Notes: generated by a model not told the origin, from the letters alone. Positions 8,160 through 16,776 are shown, counted from the stretch's first letter. The stretch is 23,827 bases of DNA from Balneolales bacterium (GCA_030830725.1 JAURMN010000097.1:1-23827); one strand, 5' to 3'. Program-made: numbers and translations.

Positions 8160-10748
8160 ATGCATCCTTATCGTCCCGCTGATATTGAGTCCAAGTGGCA
8201 GAAGTATTGGCTTGAAAACCACACATTTTGCACCGGAACCGATAAAAAACGCCCTAAATATTATGTTTTGGATATGTTTCCCTATCCAAGTGGTAGTGGA
8301 TTGCATGTCGGACATCCTGAGGGTTATACGGCGACAGACATTATAGCCCGATATAAACGAATGCTAGGATATAATGTTCTTCATCCAATCGGCTGGGACG
8401 CATTTGGATTACCTGCAGAACAATATGCCGTAAAAACCGGAACTCACCCTCGTATTACGACTGAAAATAATATTGAGCGCTTTCGAAAGCAGCTGCAAAT
8501 GCTCGGTTTTTCTTACGATTGGGAGCGCGAGGTTGATACCACAGATCCAGATTATTACAAATGGACCCAGTGGATCTTTTTGAAGCTTTACGAGAAGGGA
8601 TTGGCCTATCAGGACGAGATTCCGGTTAATTGGTGTCCGGAGTTGGGCACCGTATTGGCAAATGAGGAGGTAATCGACGGAAAAAGCGAAGTAGGCGGTT
8701 ATCCTGTGATTCGGAAACCGATGCGTCAGTGGATGCTCAAAATCACGGAATATGCAGAACGACTGCTCCAGGATTTGGAGGACTTGGATTGGCCTGAATC
8801 CACCAAAATGATGCAACGTAACTGGATAGGAAAATCCATTGGCGCTGAAATCGATTTTCAATTGAGGGGTCATTCTGATCACATAACTGTTTTTACGACC
8901 CGTCCCGACACGTTATTTGGGGCAACCTATATGGTGATTGCCCCCGAACATCATTTGGCGAAGTCACTACTCACAGATGAACAGAGAGAGAGTGGATTCT
9001 CTTACATTGAGCAGGCTTCCAATAAATCTGATCTAGAAAGACAAGAGAATCAAAAGATCAAAACAGGCGTGTTTACCGGATCCTACGCCGTGAATCCAGT
9101 TAATGGGCAAGAAATACCCGTTTGGATTGCTGATTATGTATTAGCCCATTACGGTACTGGAGCGATCATGGCTGTACCGGGTCAGGATGAACGAGACTGG
9201 GAATTTGCAAAGGTGTTTGACCTGCCAATTTTGAGGACCGTGCAACCACCAATGGGATTTGAGGGTGGTGCCTTTACCGGTGACGGTCCCGCTATTCATA
9301 GTGAATTCTTGAATGGACTCCACATTGAGGAAGCGAAAAAGAAAATGATTGAATGGCTGGAGGAACACGGTCATGGTAAGAAAAGTGTAAACTACAAACT
9401 TCGGGATTGGCTTTTCTCACGTCAGCGATACTGGGGTGAACCGTTTCCAATTCTTCATGTGAATGGAAAGTCCAAACCGCTTTCACCGGATCAACTTCCT
9501 GTTTTGCTTCCCGATGTGCCTGATTATCAACCTACCAAAACCGGAGAACCTCCATTAGCGAAAGCGACCGACTGGGTGAACACCGTAGATCCGGAAACTG
9601 GTGAGTCTGCCATGCGAGAAACCAATACCATGCCACAGTGGGCGGGATCCTGTTGGTATTATTTACGCTACATGAGTCCGTCTTTTGACCAAGGGCCGGT
9701 TGACCCTCAGGAGGAGGAGTATTGGGGCCCTGTGGATTTGTATGTAGGCGGAGCTGAACACTCTGTCCTTCACTTGCTTTACGCCCGTTTTTGGCACAAA
9801 GTACTTTTTGACTGTGGCATTGTGAGTCAACCTGAACCCTTTCAAAAACTCGTTCATCAGGGAATGATCTTGGGTGAAGTGGAATATACCGCCTTCCTGA
9901 TGAATGGGCAGTACATTCAACCTGAAGAGGCAGATCTACTCAGAGATGGTTTGGAAAGAGTGAAACTATCAGAGGAGCTGATCGAAAAAAGGGGAGAACG
10001 CTTCTATCTGAAAGGAAAAGACGTTGCCGTAGAAGCAAAAGCGCACAAAATGTCCAAATCACGCGGAAATGTGATAAATCCGGATGATATCGTTCATCAG
10101 TATGGAGCCGATTCACTTCGTCTCTATGAAATGTTTATGGGTCCGCTAGAACAAGTTAAACCTTGGAGTAATAAAGGAGTAGAAGGGGTTTATCGTTTTC
10201 TGGGGCGTGTTTGGCGGTTGATCATAGATGAGCACACTGGACAACCTCGTGAGGTAATTACCACTGCATCTCCAACGCGTGAGCAGAATAAAGTGCTTCA
10301 CGAAACGATCAAAAAAGTAACGGAAGACATAGAAGAACTAAGACTTAATACAGCAATTTCTGCTTGTATGATCTTTGTGAATGAGGCCAATAAATGGGAA
10401 TCCTTACCGTATAAACTCGTTGAACCTTTCTTAATCATACTTTCGCCATTTGCCCCTCATATTTCCGAAGAACTTTGGAATCGGTTAGGGCACGATAATA
10501 CCATTTCCGTCCAGGCATGGCCGACCGTAGAAGAGGAGTGGCTTAAAGAAGAGTCTAAAACCGTGGCAGTTCAGGTGAATGGGAAAGTACGGGCCGAAAT
10601 TCAGGTGCCTGCGCAGCTCCTGGAAGACAGTGAGTCCGTGCTAAAGTTGGCCAAAGAAGCCCCCTTGGTGGCTAAATATCTCTCAGAAGGTACCTTGATC
10701 AAGGAGATCTACGTTCCTGGAAGAATCTTGAATTTGGTCATTCAATAA
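8160..10748 (+). CDS. leuS: leucyl-tRNA synthetase
   Basis: The 862-residue product is a class I aminoacyl-tRNA synthetase of bacterial LeuS length. The N-terminus YRPADIESKWQKYW leads into the HIGH-type ATP site FPYPSGSGLHVGHPEGYTAT (HVGH at 49-52). The editing (CP1) domain shows FTTRPDTLFGATYMVIAPEH and YGTGAIMAVPGQDERDWEF. WAGSCWYYLRYMSP and VDLYVGGAEHSVLHLLYARF are typical LeuS core blocks. The second ATP site is KMSKSRGNV (KMSKS at 630-634), and the C-terminal region has VQVNGKVRAEI. It charges tRNA(Leu) with leucine and hydrolyses mischarged products. The gene stands alone behind a 194-base leader and converges on gltA with a 17-base gap. Confidence 0.98.
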   Translation: MHPYRPADIESKWQKYWLENHTFCTGTDKKRPKYYVLDMFPYPSGSGLHVGHPEGYTATDIIARYKRMLGYNVLHPIGWDAFGLPAEQYAVKTGTHPRITTENNIERFRKQLQMLGFSYDWEREVDTTDPDYYKWTQWIFLKLYEKGLAYQDEIPVNWCPELGTVLANEEVIDGKSEVGGYPVIRKPMRQWMLKITEYAERLLQDLEDLDWPESTKMMQRNWIGKSIGAEIDFQLRGHSDHITVFTTRPDTLFGATYMVIAPEHHLAKSLLTDEQRESGFSYIEQASNKSDLERQENQKIKTGVFTGSYAVNPVNGQEIPVWIADYVLAHYGTGAIMAVPGQDERDWEFAKVFDLPILRTVQPPMGFEGGAFTGDGPAIHSEFLNGLHIEEAKKKMIEWLEEHGHGKKSVNYKLRDWLFSRQRYWGEPFPILHVNGKSKPLSPDQLPVLLPDVPDYQPTKTGEPPLAKATDWVNTVDPETGESAMRETNTMPQWAGSCWYYLRYMSPSFDQGPVDPQEEEYWGPVDLYVGGAEHSVLHLLYARFWHKVLFDCGIVSQPEPFQKLVHQGMILGEVEYTAFLMNGQYIQPEEADLLRDGLERVKLSEELIEKRGERFYLKGKDVAVEAKAHKMSKSRGNVINPDDIVHQYGADSLRLYEMFMGPLEQVKPWSNKGVEGVYRFLGRVWRLIIDEHTGQPREVITTASPTREQNKVLHETIKKVTEDIEELRLNTAISACMIFVNEANKWESLPYKLVEPFLIILSPFAPHISEELWNRLGHDNTISVQAWPTVEEEWLKEESKTVAVQVNGKVRAEIQVPAQLLEDSESVLKLAKEAPLVAKYLSEGTLIKEIYVPGRILNLVIQ

Positions 10749-10754
10749 TTGTAA

Positions 10755-10789
10755 GACGCCAAATCCTAGCGATTTTCGATTGGCGTCCA
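10755..10789. terminator. imperfect hairpin between convergent leuS and gltA, possible bidirectional terminator
   Basis: GACGCCAAATC pairs with GATTGGCGTC, leaving one bulged A and a 12-base loop. It lies between the leuS stop and the 3' end of gltA and overlaps the last gltA codons. A strict U-run does not follow on either strand, although a T-rich stretch begins about ten bases after the hairpin on the + strand. The position suits a shared terminator, but intrinsic termination is unproven. Confidence 0.35.
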
Positions 10790-11932
10790 ATCCAGATTTT
10801 TCTCTCCGATATAAAGTGCTCTCGGGCGTACTAAACGGTTGTTGGCCCACTGTTCCATATAATGTGCAGTCCAACCTGAGATGCGACTCATTGCAAAAAT
10901 GGCCGTATACAAATCAGGCTGTATACCGATGGAGTAATACACCGTTGCAGAGAAGAAATCCACGTTCGGATCAATATTTTTCTCTGATTTCATGGTGTTC
11001 AAGATGGTCATCGACCAATCGTACAATTTTTCATGTCCTGTCTCTACAGAAAGTTTTTTGGACATTTTTTGAAGGTGATGAGCACGGGGATCGAAAGTTT
11101 TATACACTCTATGGCCAAATCCCATTACTTTTTCCTTCTTTACCAAACGATCTTTGATATAGGCTTCCACATCCACATCCCCATCTTTTCCCATTTCGAG
11201 TAACATATTCATCACGGCAGTATTTGCTCCTCCGTGAAGCGGGCCTTTCAAAGATCCGATGGCGCCGGTCACAGCGGAATAAATATCGGACATGGTTGAA
11301 GCTATCGTTCTCGTTGTGAAGGTAGAAGCATTCATTCCATGTTCAGCATGCAAAATCAGGCAAAGATCCATAGTTTTGATCGCCGCATCACCTGGTTTTT
11401 CACCATTTAGCATGTAAAGGAAATTAGCGGCTGTAGACTCACCTGGAAGGGGTTCGAGAATCTCTTTTCCATTACGTACACGATCGTAGGCAGCAATGAT
11501 GGACGGAATTTTTGCCGTCATTAATATTGCATCATTTAGAATATTCTGCATCTCATCACTGGTTGGCTCCACTGTGTAGCTGGAAAGCATCGAAACAGCA
11601 GAACGTAGTATAGCCATGGGCTCTGCATCGGGATTTGCCGTGCGAATGTAGGTCATAACCTCTTCGGGCAGGTGCCGATGTTTGTCAAGATGAGAGGTAA
11701 GTTCGTTGAGTTCTTTTTTGGTCGGAAGTCGATCATACCAAAGTAAAAAACACACCTCTTCAAAGGTGGCATTCTCTGCTAAAGTATGGATGTTATACCC
11801 ACTGTAAATCAAATCTCCTTTTTGCCCATCAATGAAACTTTTGGTGGTGGAGAAGGCTACAATGCCTTCCAGTCCCTTATTGATATAAGGCATTTCGTCC
11901 AGGTTGTATGAACTTAAATCATGGGCTTTCAT
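10766..11932 (-). CDS. gltA: citrate synthase (short type)
   Basis: The 388-residue protein is of the compact citrate/2-methylcitrate synthase type, which condenses acetyl-CoA (or propionyl-CoA) with oxaloacetate. The N-terminal block GLEGIVAFSTTKSFIDGQKG followed by LIYSGYNI is typical. The active-site triad is recognisable: LHAEHGMNASTFTTR precedes KGPLHGGANTAVMNML with His233, then GFGHRVYKTFDPRAHHL with His274, then DFFSATVYYSIGI with Asp325. The length is closer to the Gram-positive/archaeal-type enzymes than to the ~430-residue proteobacterial type. Citrate synthase is the more likely activity because no prp genes are nearby, but methylcitrate synthase cannot be excluded from sequence alone. 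A Bacteroidota-like -7 box lies about 75 bases upstream of the start. Confidence 0.93.
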   Translation of the reverse strand: MKAHDLSSYNLDEMPYINKGLEGIVAFSTTKSFIDGQKGDLIYSGYNIHTLAENATFEEVCFLLWYDRLPTKKELNELTSHLDKHRHLPEEVMTYIRTANPDAEPMAILRSAVSMLSSYTVEPTSDEMQNILNDAILMTAKIPSIIAAYDRVRNGKEILEPLPGESTAANFLYMLNGEKPGDAAIKTMDLCLILHAEHGMNASTFTTRTIASTMSDIYSAVTGAIGSLKGPLHGGANTAVMNMLLEMGKDGDVDVEAYIKDRLVKKEKVMGFGHRVYKTFDPRAHHLQKMSKKLSVETGHEKLYDWSMTILNTMKSEKNIDPNVDFFSATVYYSIGIQPDLYTAIFAMSRISGWTAHYMEQWANNRLVRPRALYIGEKNLDWTPIENR

Positions 11933-12009
11933 AACAATAATATCTTGACGTTAAAGGAGATACCAGCTCTATGCTTTTTCAGTGCTTTGAGACGTTTTGT
12001 TTTATCGGC

Positions 12010-12017
12010 CAAATATA
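12010..12017 (-). promoter_or_regulatory. candidate gltA promoter -7 box
   Basis: Read on the minus strand this is TATATTTG, an exact match to the Bacteroidota -7 consensus TAnnTTTG. The expected -33 TTG is not exact; a TTTTA stretch lies about 18 bases further upstream. A start site here would give gltA a leader of roughly 70 bases. Confidence 0.4.
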
Positions 12018-12085
12018 GGTAAATCCGCACTCCATTAAAAGTAAAAGGGTGTTAGAAAAGTGCAATTCAAATGAAATAGATAGGA

Positions 12086-13546
12086 TTATTTTCGTTCCTG
12101 GTTTTTGGCTTTGTTCCAAAGGGCATCCATTTCTTCCAGAGAGCTTTCCTTGAGTGACTTCCCTTGACGTTTCAATTCATGTTCGATAAAAGTAAATCGA
12201 AACTTAAACTTCTGATTACATCCTCTGAGTGCGTCTTCTGCATGAAGATCTATCAGACGTCCAACATTCACCAGTGAGAAAAGAAGATCTCCAAATTCCT
12301 CGTTCAAGGTTTCTCTAGAGGATTCCCATACATTAGACGTGTCTGAACCATCCGATAAATTTGTTGACAAGGAAATATTGGCCAATTCCTGTCGAAACTC
12401 CTCCAGTTCCTCAGTGAGTTTCTCCCATGCAAGAGACCATTCAGACCAGTCAAATCCCACATTGGAAGCTTTTTCCTGCATTCGTTGGGCTTGAAGTAAA
12501 GCCGGCAGATCAGTAGGAATACCCGAAAGAACAGATTCTTTCCCTTCTCTTAATTTGATTTGCTCCCAGTTATTGGCCACTTCGGAGCTATTCACTACAG
12601 TATTCTCCCCAAATACATGCGGATGACGCCGGATCAATTTTTCTGAAATTCCCCGAATCACATCCTGAATATTCAACTCGGTGGTTTCACTCAACATTTG
12701 AGCTTGAAATAATACGTGTAGCAAAAGATCACCTAGCTCTCCACAGAGTTCAGAGGGATCATTATTCTCTATCGCAGCGATCACCTCATACGCCTCTTCA
12801 ATCAGATTCCCCTTTACGGATTCAGGCGTCTGCTCGCGATCCCAAGGGCATTCTCGTCGCAGGACATCAACCAATCTGACCAATTCAGCAAAGGAGTCGG
12901 AGGCTATTATCGACTCCTTTTTTGGGATGCGAAGACTTTGAATCGGGAGTCCATTCTCAAACAGATCTGGCGAAATGCGTTCGAGTTCACGACGAACATG
13001 TGCCACAGGTAAGCCAATGACATTTTGATAATCCCCCTCCACAGATTTTACGAAAAGCATGCCAAGATCATCCTGAATTCCGTAACCTCCGGCTTTGTCA
13101 AAAGGATTTTCAGTTTGGATGTAGAGTTGAATCTGGGGAAGAGAAAGGGAGTAGAATTCAACCTTTGTTCTCTCAGTAAAGGAGTGGAACTGCTCAATCT
13201 CTCCGGATGAATTTGTACGTAGGATAGCGACACCTGTATAAACCTCATGTACTTTACCACTCAGAATAGAAAGCATTTCAGTGGCCTCTTGTTCATTTTC
13301 CGGTTTTCCAAGTAACACATTATCCAAGCAAACAATGGTATCTGCCGCCAGAATAGTAGAGTTTGGCCAACTCGAGGCTACTGCCCGTGCTTTACCTTCT
13401 GCCAAGCTTCTTGCGTTGTCTTCTGGTGAGAGTTCCGATTCAAACTCTTCCACGTGATTCGAGGGCCAGACTAGTGGTTCTATCCCAATGGTTCTGAGTA
13501 ACTGTAATCGACGAGGACTTTTTGAAGCCAGAATAAGTTGTGACAT
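12086..13546 (-). CDS. Maf-MazG fusion: nucleotide pyrophosphatase
   Basis: One uninterrupted 486-residue frame joins two proteins normally made separately. Residues 1 to ~192 are a Maf/YhdE-type pyrophosphatase: LILASKSPRRLQLL at the N-terminus, ILAADTIVCLDNVLLGKP with catalytic Asp69, then DKAGGYGIQ and GDYQNVIGLP. After a linker (~193-217) come both halves of MazG: LRRECPWDREQTPESVKGNL, with the first metal motif EExxE at 250-254 and ExxD at 270-273, then KLIRRHPHVFGE. The second helical motif follows, with EExxE at 379-383 and ExxD at 417-420. Both families hydrolyse non-canonical or modified nucleoside triphosphates to monophosphate and pyrophosphate, so the fusion is a plausible dual nucleotide-pool sanitiser. 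The second MazG unit carries a Ser/Asp-rich insertion around 391-410. The gene is divergent from the DUF3098 gene. Confidence 0.92.
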   Translation of the reverse strand: MSQLILASKSPRRLQLLRTIGIEPLVWPSNHVEEFESELSPEDNARSLAEGKARAVASSWPNSTILAADTIVCLDNVLLGKPENEQEATEMLSILSGKVHEVYTGVAILRTNSSGEIEQFHSFTERTKVEFYSLSLPQIQLYIQTENPFDKAGGYGIQDDLGMLFVKSVEGDYQNVIGLPVAHVRRELERISPDLFENGLPIQSLRIPKKESIIASDSFAELVRLVDVLRRECPWDREQTPESVKGNLIEEAYEVIAAIENNDPSELCGELGDLLLHVLFQAQMLSETTELNIQDVIRGISEKLIRRHPHVFGENTVVNSSEVANNWEQIKLREGKESVLSGIPTDLPALLQAQRMQEKASNVGFDWSEWSLAWEKLTEELEEFRQELANISLSTNLSDGSDTSNVWESSRETLNEEFGDLLFSLVNVGRLIDLHAEDALRGCNQKFKFRFTFIEHELKRQGKSLKESSLEEMDALWNKAKNQERK

Positions 13547-13611
13547 GTTGATTTTGCGTTCTGTAAATCTAGAAAGTATCTTACACGGGAACCATTGATT
13601 TTCTCAATCCG

Positions 13612-13619
13612 TACATTTG
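13612..13619 (+). promoter_or_regulatory. candidate promoter -7 box for the DUF3098-symporter-TPR operon
   Basis: TACATTTG matches TAnnTTTG and stands 19 bases before the ATG at 13639. A TTG at 13595-13597 is present but only 14 bases away, shorter than the usual spacing, so confidence is modest. Confidence 0.3.
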
Positions 13620-13638
13620 AATATAATTTTCTCTGAAT

Positions 13639-13995
13639 ATGGCTGCCAGCTCAAAAGGTAGACGTAAAAATCGTCCCAAACTAACAACTGTTTCAACGTC
13701 CCGCACTTCGGTTTCCTCCTCTCAAAAACGGACCTTCCGCTCTGCACATCAAAAAGCACCGATGCTTTTTGGTAGAATGAATTACCTCTTATTGGGAATC
13801 TCGATTGCTTTGCTCATTGTGGGTTACAGTGCGATGGCTATCGATAATCAGATACGGAGTTTCACCTCTCTATATTTTGCTCCTGTTGTGCTGATGACAG
13901 GTTACCTGCTTGTTATTTATGCTATTTTTTATCGTTCCAAAAAACAGGACAATGTTTCTGTAGAGTTAACCTCCGCTGAAACTTCAGAGGAGTAA
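13639..13995 (+). CDS. DUF3098-like two-helix membrane protein
   Basis: This is a 118-residue small membrane protein. The first ~40 residues are basic and Ser/Thr-rich, probably cytoplasmic and disordered. LFGRMNYLLLGISIALLIVG begins the first transmembrane helix, matching the FGRxNY opening of DUF3098 proteins, and SLYFAPVVLMTGYLLVIYAI forms the second, followed by basic residues and an acidic tail. DUF3098 is a Bacteroidota family without known biochemical function. It is transcribed divergently from maf-mazG, and the symporter gene starts 4 bases after its stop, so the two are co-expressed. Confidence 0.8.
   Translation: MAASSKGRRKNRPKLTTVSTSRTSVSSSQKRTFRSAHQKAPMLFGRMNYLLLGISIALLIVGYSAMAIDNQIRSFTSLYFAPVVLMTGYLLVIYAIFYRSKKQDNVSVELTSAETSEE
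13986..13992 (+). promoter_or_regulatory. Shine-Dalgarno of the symporter gene
   Basis: AGAGGAG lies 7 bases before the ATG at 14000. It is notable because most starts in this window have AT-rich leaders without such a site. Confidence 0.55.
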
Positions 13996-13999
13996 ACGT

Positions 14000-15298
14000 A
14001 TGCAATGGTATAAAAAACTCCACTGGCAGATTATTATAGGATTGATTCTTGGTCTTGCCTGGGGTCTGATTTCTAGCGTATCCGGACTGAATGGATTTAC
14101 CTCAGAGTACATTCGGCCTATCGGGTCCATTTTTATTACCTTGCTTAAGTTGATTGCAGTTCCTTTGGTGCTGGCTTCCCTAGTAGTAGGGGTCACCAAC
14201 CTTAATGATACGACGAAGCTCTCGCGAATGGGAGGAAAGACCATTGCCCTTTACATGGTTACAACCGTTCTTGCCATTATTATTGGATTGAGTGTCGTAA
14301 ACCTGATCCAACCCGGTAAAGCGCTTCCTGCAGAAACACAAGCTACTCTTATGGAAAGTTATCGGGGTAATGTTGCCGACAGGGGGGCTGATACCCTGGA
14401 GCCCGAAAGCCTTATGAACTTCATCGTTAGAATTGTACCAGCTAATGCAGTTGAGTCCTTTTCGGATAATTCGAATATGCTTCAGGTAGTTTTTATTGCC
14501 ATTTTGCTTGGGATCGGACTTATTCATATTCCACTTCAAAAAGGGCAGGCTCTCATTGAAGTATTTGATTCACTTAACGAAGTGGTTATCAAAATTGTCG
14601 ACCTCATTATGAAGATTGCACCATACGGTGTTTTTGCATTAATGGCAGCTGTTATCGTCGATCTGGCCGGAGAAGATATCTCGAGAGCTTTTCAACTTCT
14701 GATGGCCCTGGGATGGTATTCCGTGACCCTTCTTTTAGGCCTGTTTCTACATGTTGCACTTGTCTACACATCCTTGTTCAAGATGTTTAGTAAGATGTCC
14801 ATTTTTGATTTCTTTAGAGCTATAAGACCAGCCATTCTCTTAGGATTCAGTACCAGCTCCAGTTCTGCCACTCTGCCTGTGACTCTGGAGCGAGTCAAAA
14901 AAAATGTGGGGGTTGATGAAGAAGTGGCCAGCTTTGTTCTTCCGATCGGAGCTACTATCAATATGGACGGAACCTCTCTTTATCAGGCGGTGGCAGCGGT
15001 ATTTATTGCTCAGGCCCTGGGTATGGACCTTACCTTTGCACAACAGCTCACCATTGTTCTTACAGCTACACTCGCTTCCATTGGTACCGCAGGAGTTCCA
15101 GGTGCTGGTGTGATTATGTTGGTGATTGTCCTCCAGGCGATTCAAGTTCCCGTCGAAGGCATTGCCTTGATTCTTGGAGTAGATCGTATTCTAGATATGT
15201 TTCGTACGATTGTCAATGTGACCGGTGATGCTGCGGTCTCTGTTGTAGTTGCGCATTCAGAAGGCAAACTAGGGCCTCTCCACTTTGATGAAGAGTAA
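14000..15298 (+). CDS. sodium (or proton):dicarboxylate/glutamate symporter, DAACS family
   Basis: The 432-residue integral membrane protein belongs to the dicarboxylate/amino acid:cation symporter family (GltP/GltT/DctA type). Several hydrophobic helices precede the re-entrant hairpin HP1 with the serine-rich STSSSSATLPVT (284-295). The TM7 sodium/substrate motif GATINMDGT is at 317-325, HP2 contains SIGTAGVPGAG, and the final helix has VDRILDMFRTIVNVTGDAA, with the Asp and Arg/Thr/Asn positions typical of acidic-substrate carriers. It is expected to import glutamate, aspartate or C4-dicarboxylates across the inner membrane. It sits between the DUF3098 gene and a TPR gene that overlaps its end by 11 bases. 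Exact substrate and coupling ion cannot be told from sequence. Confidence 0.92.
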   Translation: MQWYKKLHWQIIIGLILGLAWGLISSVSGLNGFTSEYIRPIGSIFITLLKLIAVPLVLASLVVGVTNLNDTTKLSRMGGKTIALYMVTTVLAIIIGLSVVNLIQPGKALPAETQATLMESYRGNVADRGADTLEPESLMNFIVRIVPANAVESFSDNSNMLQVVFIAILLGIGLIHIPLQKGQALIEVFDSLNEVVIKIVDLIMKIAPYGVFALMAAVIVDLAGEDISRAFQLLMALGWYSVTLLLGLFLHVALVYTSLFKMFSKMSIFDFFRAIRPAILLGFSTSSSSATLPVTLERVKKNVGVDEEVASFVLPIGATINMDGTSLYQAVAAVFIAQALGMDLTFAQQLTIVLTATLASIGTAGVPGAGVIMLVIVLQAIQVPVEGIALILGVDRILDMFRTIVNVTGDAAVSVVVAHSEGKLGPLHFDEE

Positions 15299-16310
15299 TC
15301 GGTTTTATTCTGTTTTTTTTGTTGTCCTCTTTGGCATAGACGCGTTCTTTTTTGGCTTGACGTCTGCTGATTTAGCTTTCGCACAGGCTCAGGAGGGCAC
15401 CCTTCCGATTGTGAAGTCGTCGCAGTCCAATTCTACGGGATTAGATCCCCTACAGAAGGAAGTCTCTTTCGATCTTTCCACTACGTCCGAACTCTTAGGG
15501 TCTATTGAGGAGCTTCTTGACAGGGGATTAGGCGCCTTCTATCGCGCTGATTGGAATGAGGCCGAGCAGTTGTTTTCCCAGGCTTCTGAATTAGCACCGC
15601 ACGATCCACGAGCCTACTTTTTTACTTCCATGATTCCGTTTTGGGGATATTTTTTTGTTTCCGAATCTTCGGAAGCGGCCTCTAAGTACTTTAGTAAATC
15701 GGCTAAAGCCCTTGAGCTCAGCAAGAAGCAGTTAGAGATGGTCCCTGACGATTCCACTATGATCCTTCTGCTTAGTGGTATCTATGGATATCGAAGTCTG
15801 ATGGCGGCCAAAGAGAGTCGCTACATGCAGGCCATGAAAAATGGTATTGCAGGATTTGGGTTTACGAATCAACTTTTAGCTTATAGCAATATGCGAGCGG
15901 ATGTCCGTATTGGTCGAGGGCTGTATTATTATATGGTGGGCAGTATTCCCTCAGAGGTACGTTGGATGTTTACACTCTTTCGCGAAAAAGGAAGTATTGA
16001 AAAAGGATTTCAGGAGCTTCAATTGGCCGCTCAAGACAACAGCTATATCGGCGATGAGGCTAAAATGATCCTTGCATACCTTTACGAAAAAGAAAAGAAA
16101 CATCAAGACGCGATTACCTATTTGGATTTGCTTATCCAGGAATATCCACAGAATCCGATTTTTCTCTTTCTTAAGGCGAGTAATCTACGCGCTCTTGGAG
16201 AACAACAGGCGGCCTTTTTGCTATACCGACAGCTCTCTGAAGGAGAGAATCCCTCATTTTCGGCACTTCATCGTAAGAGCAAAGATCTTGCAGATCTAAC
16301 CAGTCGGTGA
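15288..16310 (+). CDS. exported TPR-like repeat protein
   Basis: The product is about 340 residues. ATG at 15288 is preferred over the in-frame TTG at 15285; either way it overlaps the symporter stop, suggesting coupling. The N-terminus is a long hydrophobic signal peptide ending around AFAQAQ. Helical tetratricopeptide-like units follow: GLGAFYRADWNEAEQLFSQA then SELAPHDPRAYFF; a middle part with AAKESRYMQAMKNGIAGFGF; and near the end MILAYLYEKEKKHQDAITYL, then YPQNPIFLFLKASNLRALGE. TPR proteins act as interaction scaffolds, and this one is expected in the periplasm or envelope. I do not recognise a specific orthologue. Confidence 0.8.
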   Translation: MKSNRFYSVFFVVLFGIDAFFFGLTSADLAFAQAQEGTLPIVKSSQSNSTGLDPLQKEVSFDLSTTSELLGSIEELLDRGLGAFYRADWNEAEQLFSQASELAPHDPRAYFFTSMIPFWGYFFVSESSEAASKYFSKSAKALELSKKQLEMVPDDSTMILLLSGIYGYRSLMAAKESRYMQAMKNGIAGFGFTNQLLAYSNMRADVRIGRGLYYYMVGSIPSEVRWMFTLFREKGSIEKGFQELQLAAQDNSYIGDEAKMILAYLYEKEKKHQDAITYLDLLIQEYPQNPIFLFLKASNLRALGEQQAAFLLYRQLSEGENPSFSALHRKSKDLADLTSR

Positions 16311-16324
16311 TTCTTTCTTACGTA

Positions 16325-16615
16325 TCAATCGCTGAAAAAGAGCTCTTCATCTACCTCTTGAATCATTCGCCAGATCAGGGTTTGCGTGTCAAACACCAGG
16401 TGAAAGAAGCGTTTCTCTCTGGTCTGAATCACATAGTGGTAATGAAACCCTTTGCCGACCCGTTCCCGATGTGTCTGTCGAATCTTGTCAATTTGATGAG
16501 AAACACCTTCCTGGGTTTCGAAACGAAATGGTGTGATATGATGGGGCAGAGATGGATTGTGAAACCCACGTATCACATTTAAAACATTTACAGGGGGGAA
16601 CTTCTCTCCGTTCAT
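16325..16615 (-). CDS. small uncharacterised protein linked to DNA-damage genes
   Basis: This is a 96-residue basic protein of unknown function. The sequence has an ordered pattern: a loop GFHNPSLPHHITPFRFE, a helix-like segment VSHQIDKIRQTHRERVGKG, and a run of alternating strands HYHYVIQTREKRFFHLVFD then LIWRMIQEVDEELFF. That order of strands and the His/Arg/Phe content look like a real compact fold rather than a random frame, and the minus orientation agrees with the neighbouring peptidase gene. It lies 14 bases past the convergent TPR gene. A 19-base repeat element stands 78 bases upstream and recurs in the peptidase/polymerase promoter. A role in nucleic-acid binding or damage response is inferred from context only. 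Confidence 0.68.
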   Translation of the reverse strand: MNGEKFPPVNVLNVIRGFHNPSLPHHITPFRFETQEGVSHQIDKIRQTHRERVGKGFHYHYVIQTREKRFFHLVFDTQTLIWRMIQEVDEELFFSD

Positions 16616-16692
16616 GATTCAATTATCTTGGTTCAATTGCATATTAAGGGCTTTTTAAAGCTGATTTCTGAGGTACTCGAAAATCAAATTAC

Positions 16693-16711
16693 ACATATAT
16701 TATACATATAT
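16693..16711. promoter_or_regulatory. direct-repeat operator-like element, copy 1
   Basis: ACATATATTATACATATAT contains two ACATATAT units 11 bases apart, about one helical turn. It differs at one position from the inverse copy at 17552-17570. It lies upstream of the 96-residue gene, which is read on the minus strand. It is probably a binding site for a shared regulator; the protein is unknown. Confidence 0.5.
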
Positions 16712-16761
16712 TCAACTCTCTTTTTCGTTATCCTGAGAAAAGTATAGATAGATAGGCCTAA

Positions 16762-16776
16762 TCCAGTTTGACTGGA
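16762..16776. terminator. small perfect hairpin after the peptidase gene
   Basis: TCCAGT-TTG-ACTGGA forms a 6-base stem with a 3-base loop about 34 bases past the peptidase stop. No U-run follows on the minus strand, so it may be a weak terminator, an mRNA end-stabiliser or chance. Confidence 0.25.

Noticed and set aside
10780..11157. 125-codon + strand frame inside gltA
   Set aside because: It is a shadow of the clearly conserved citrate synthase gene on the opposite strand.
16307..16582. 91-codon open frame on the + strand opposite the 96-residue gene
   Set aside because: Its translation has no coherent domain pattern, while the minus frame has ordered strands and agrees with the orientation of the adjacent peptidase gene.
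16693..16711. NrdR box or LexA palindrome
   Set aside because: The element is a direct repeat, not an inverted one. It is not upstream of ribonucleotide reductase genes and does not match known LexA consensus sites.
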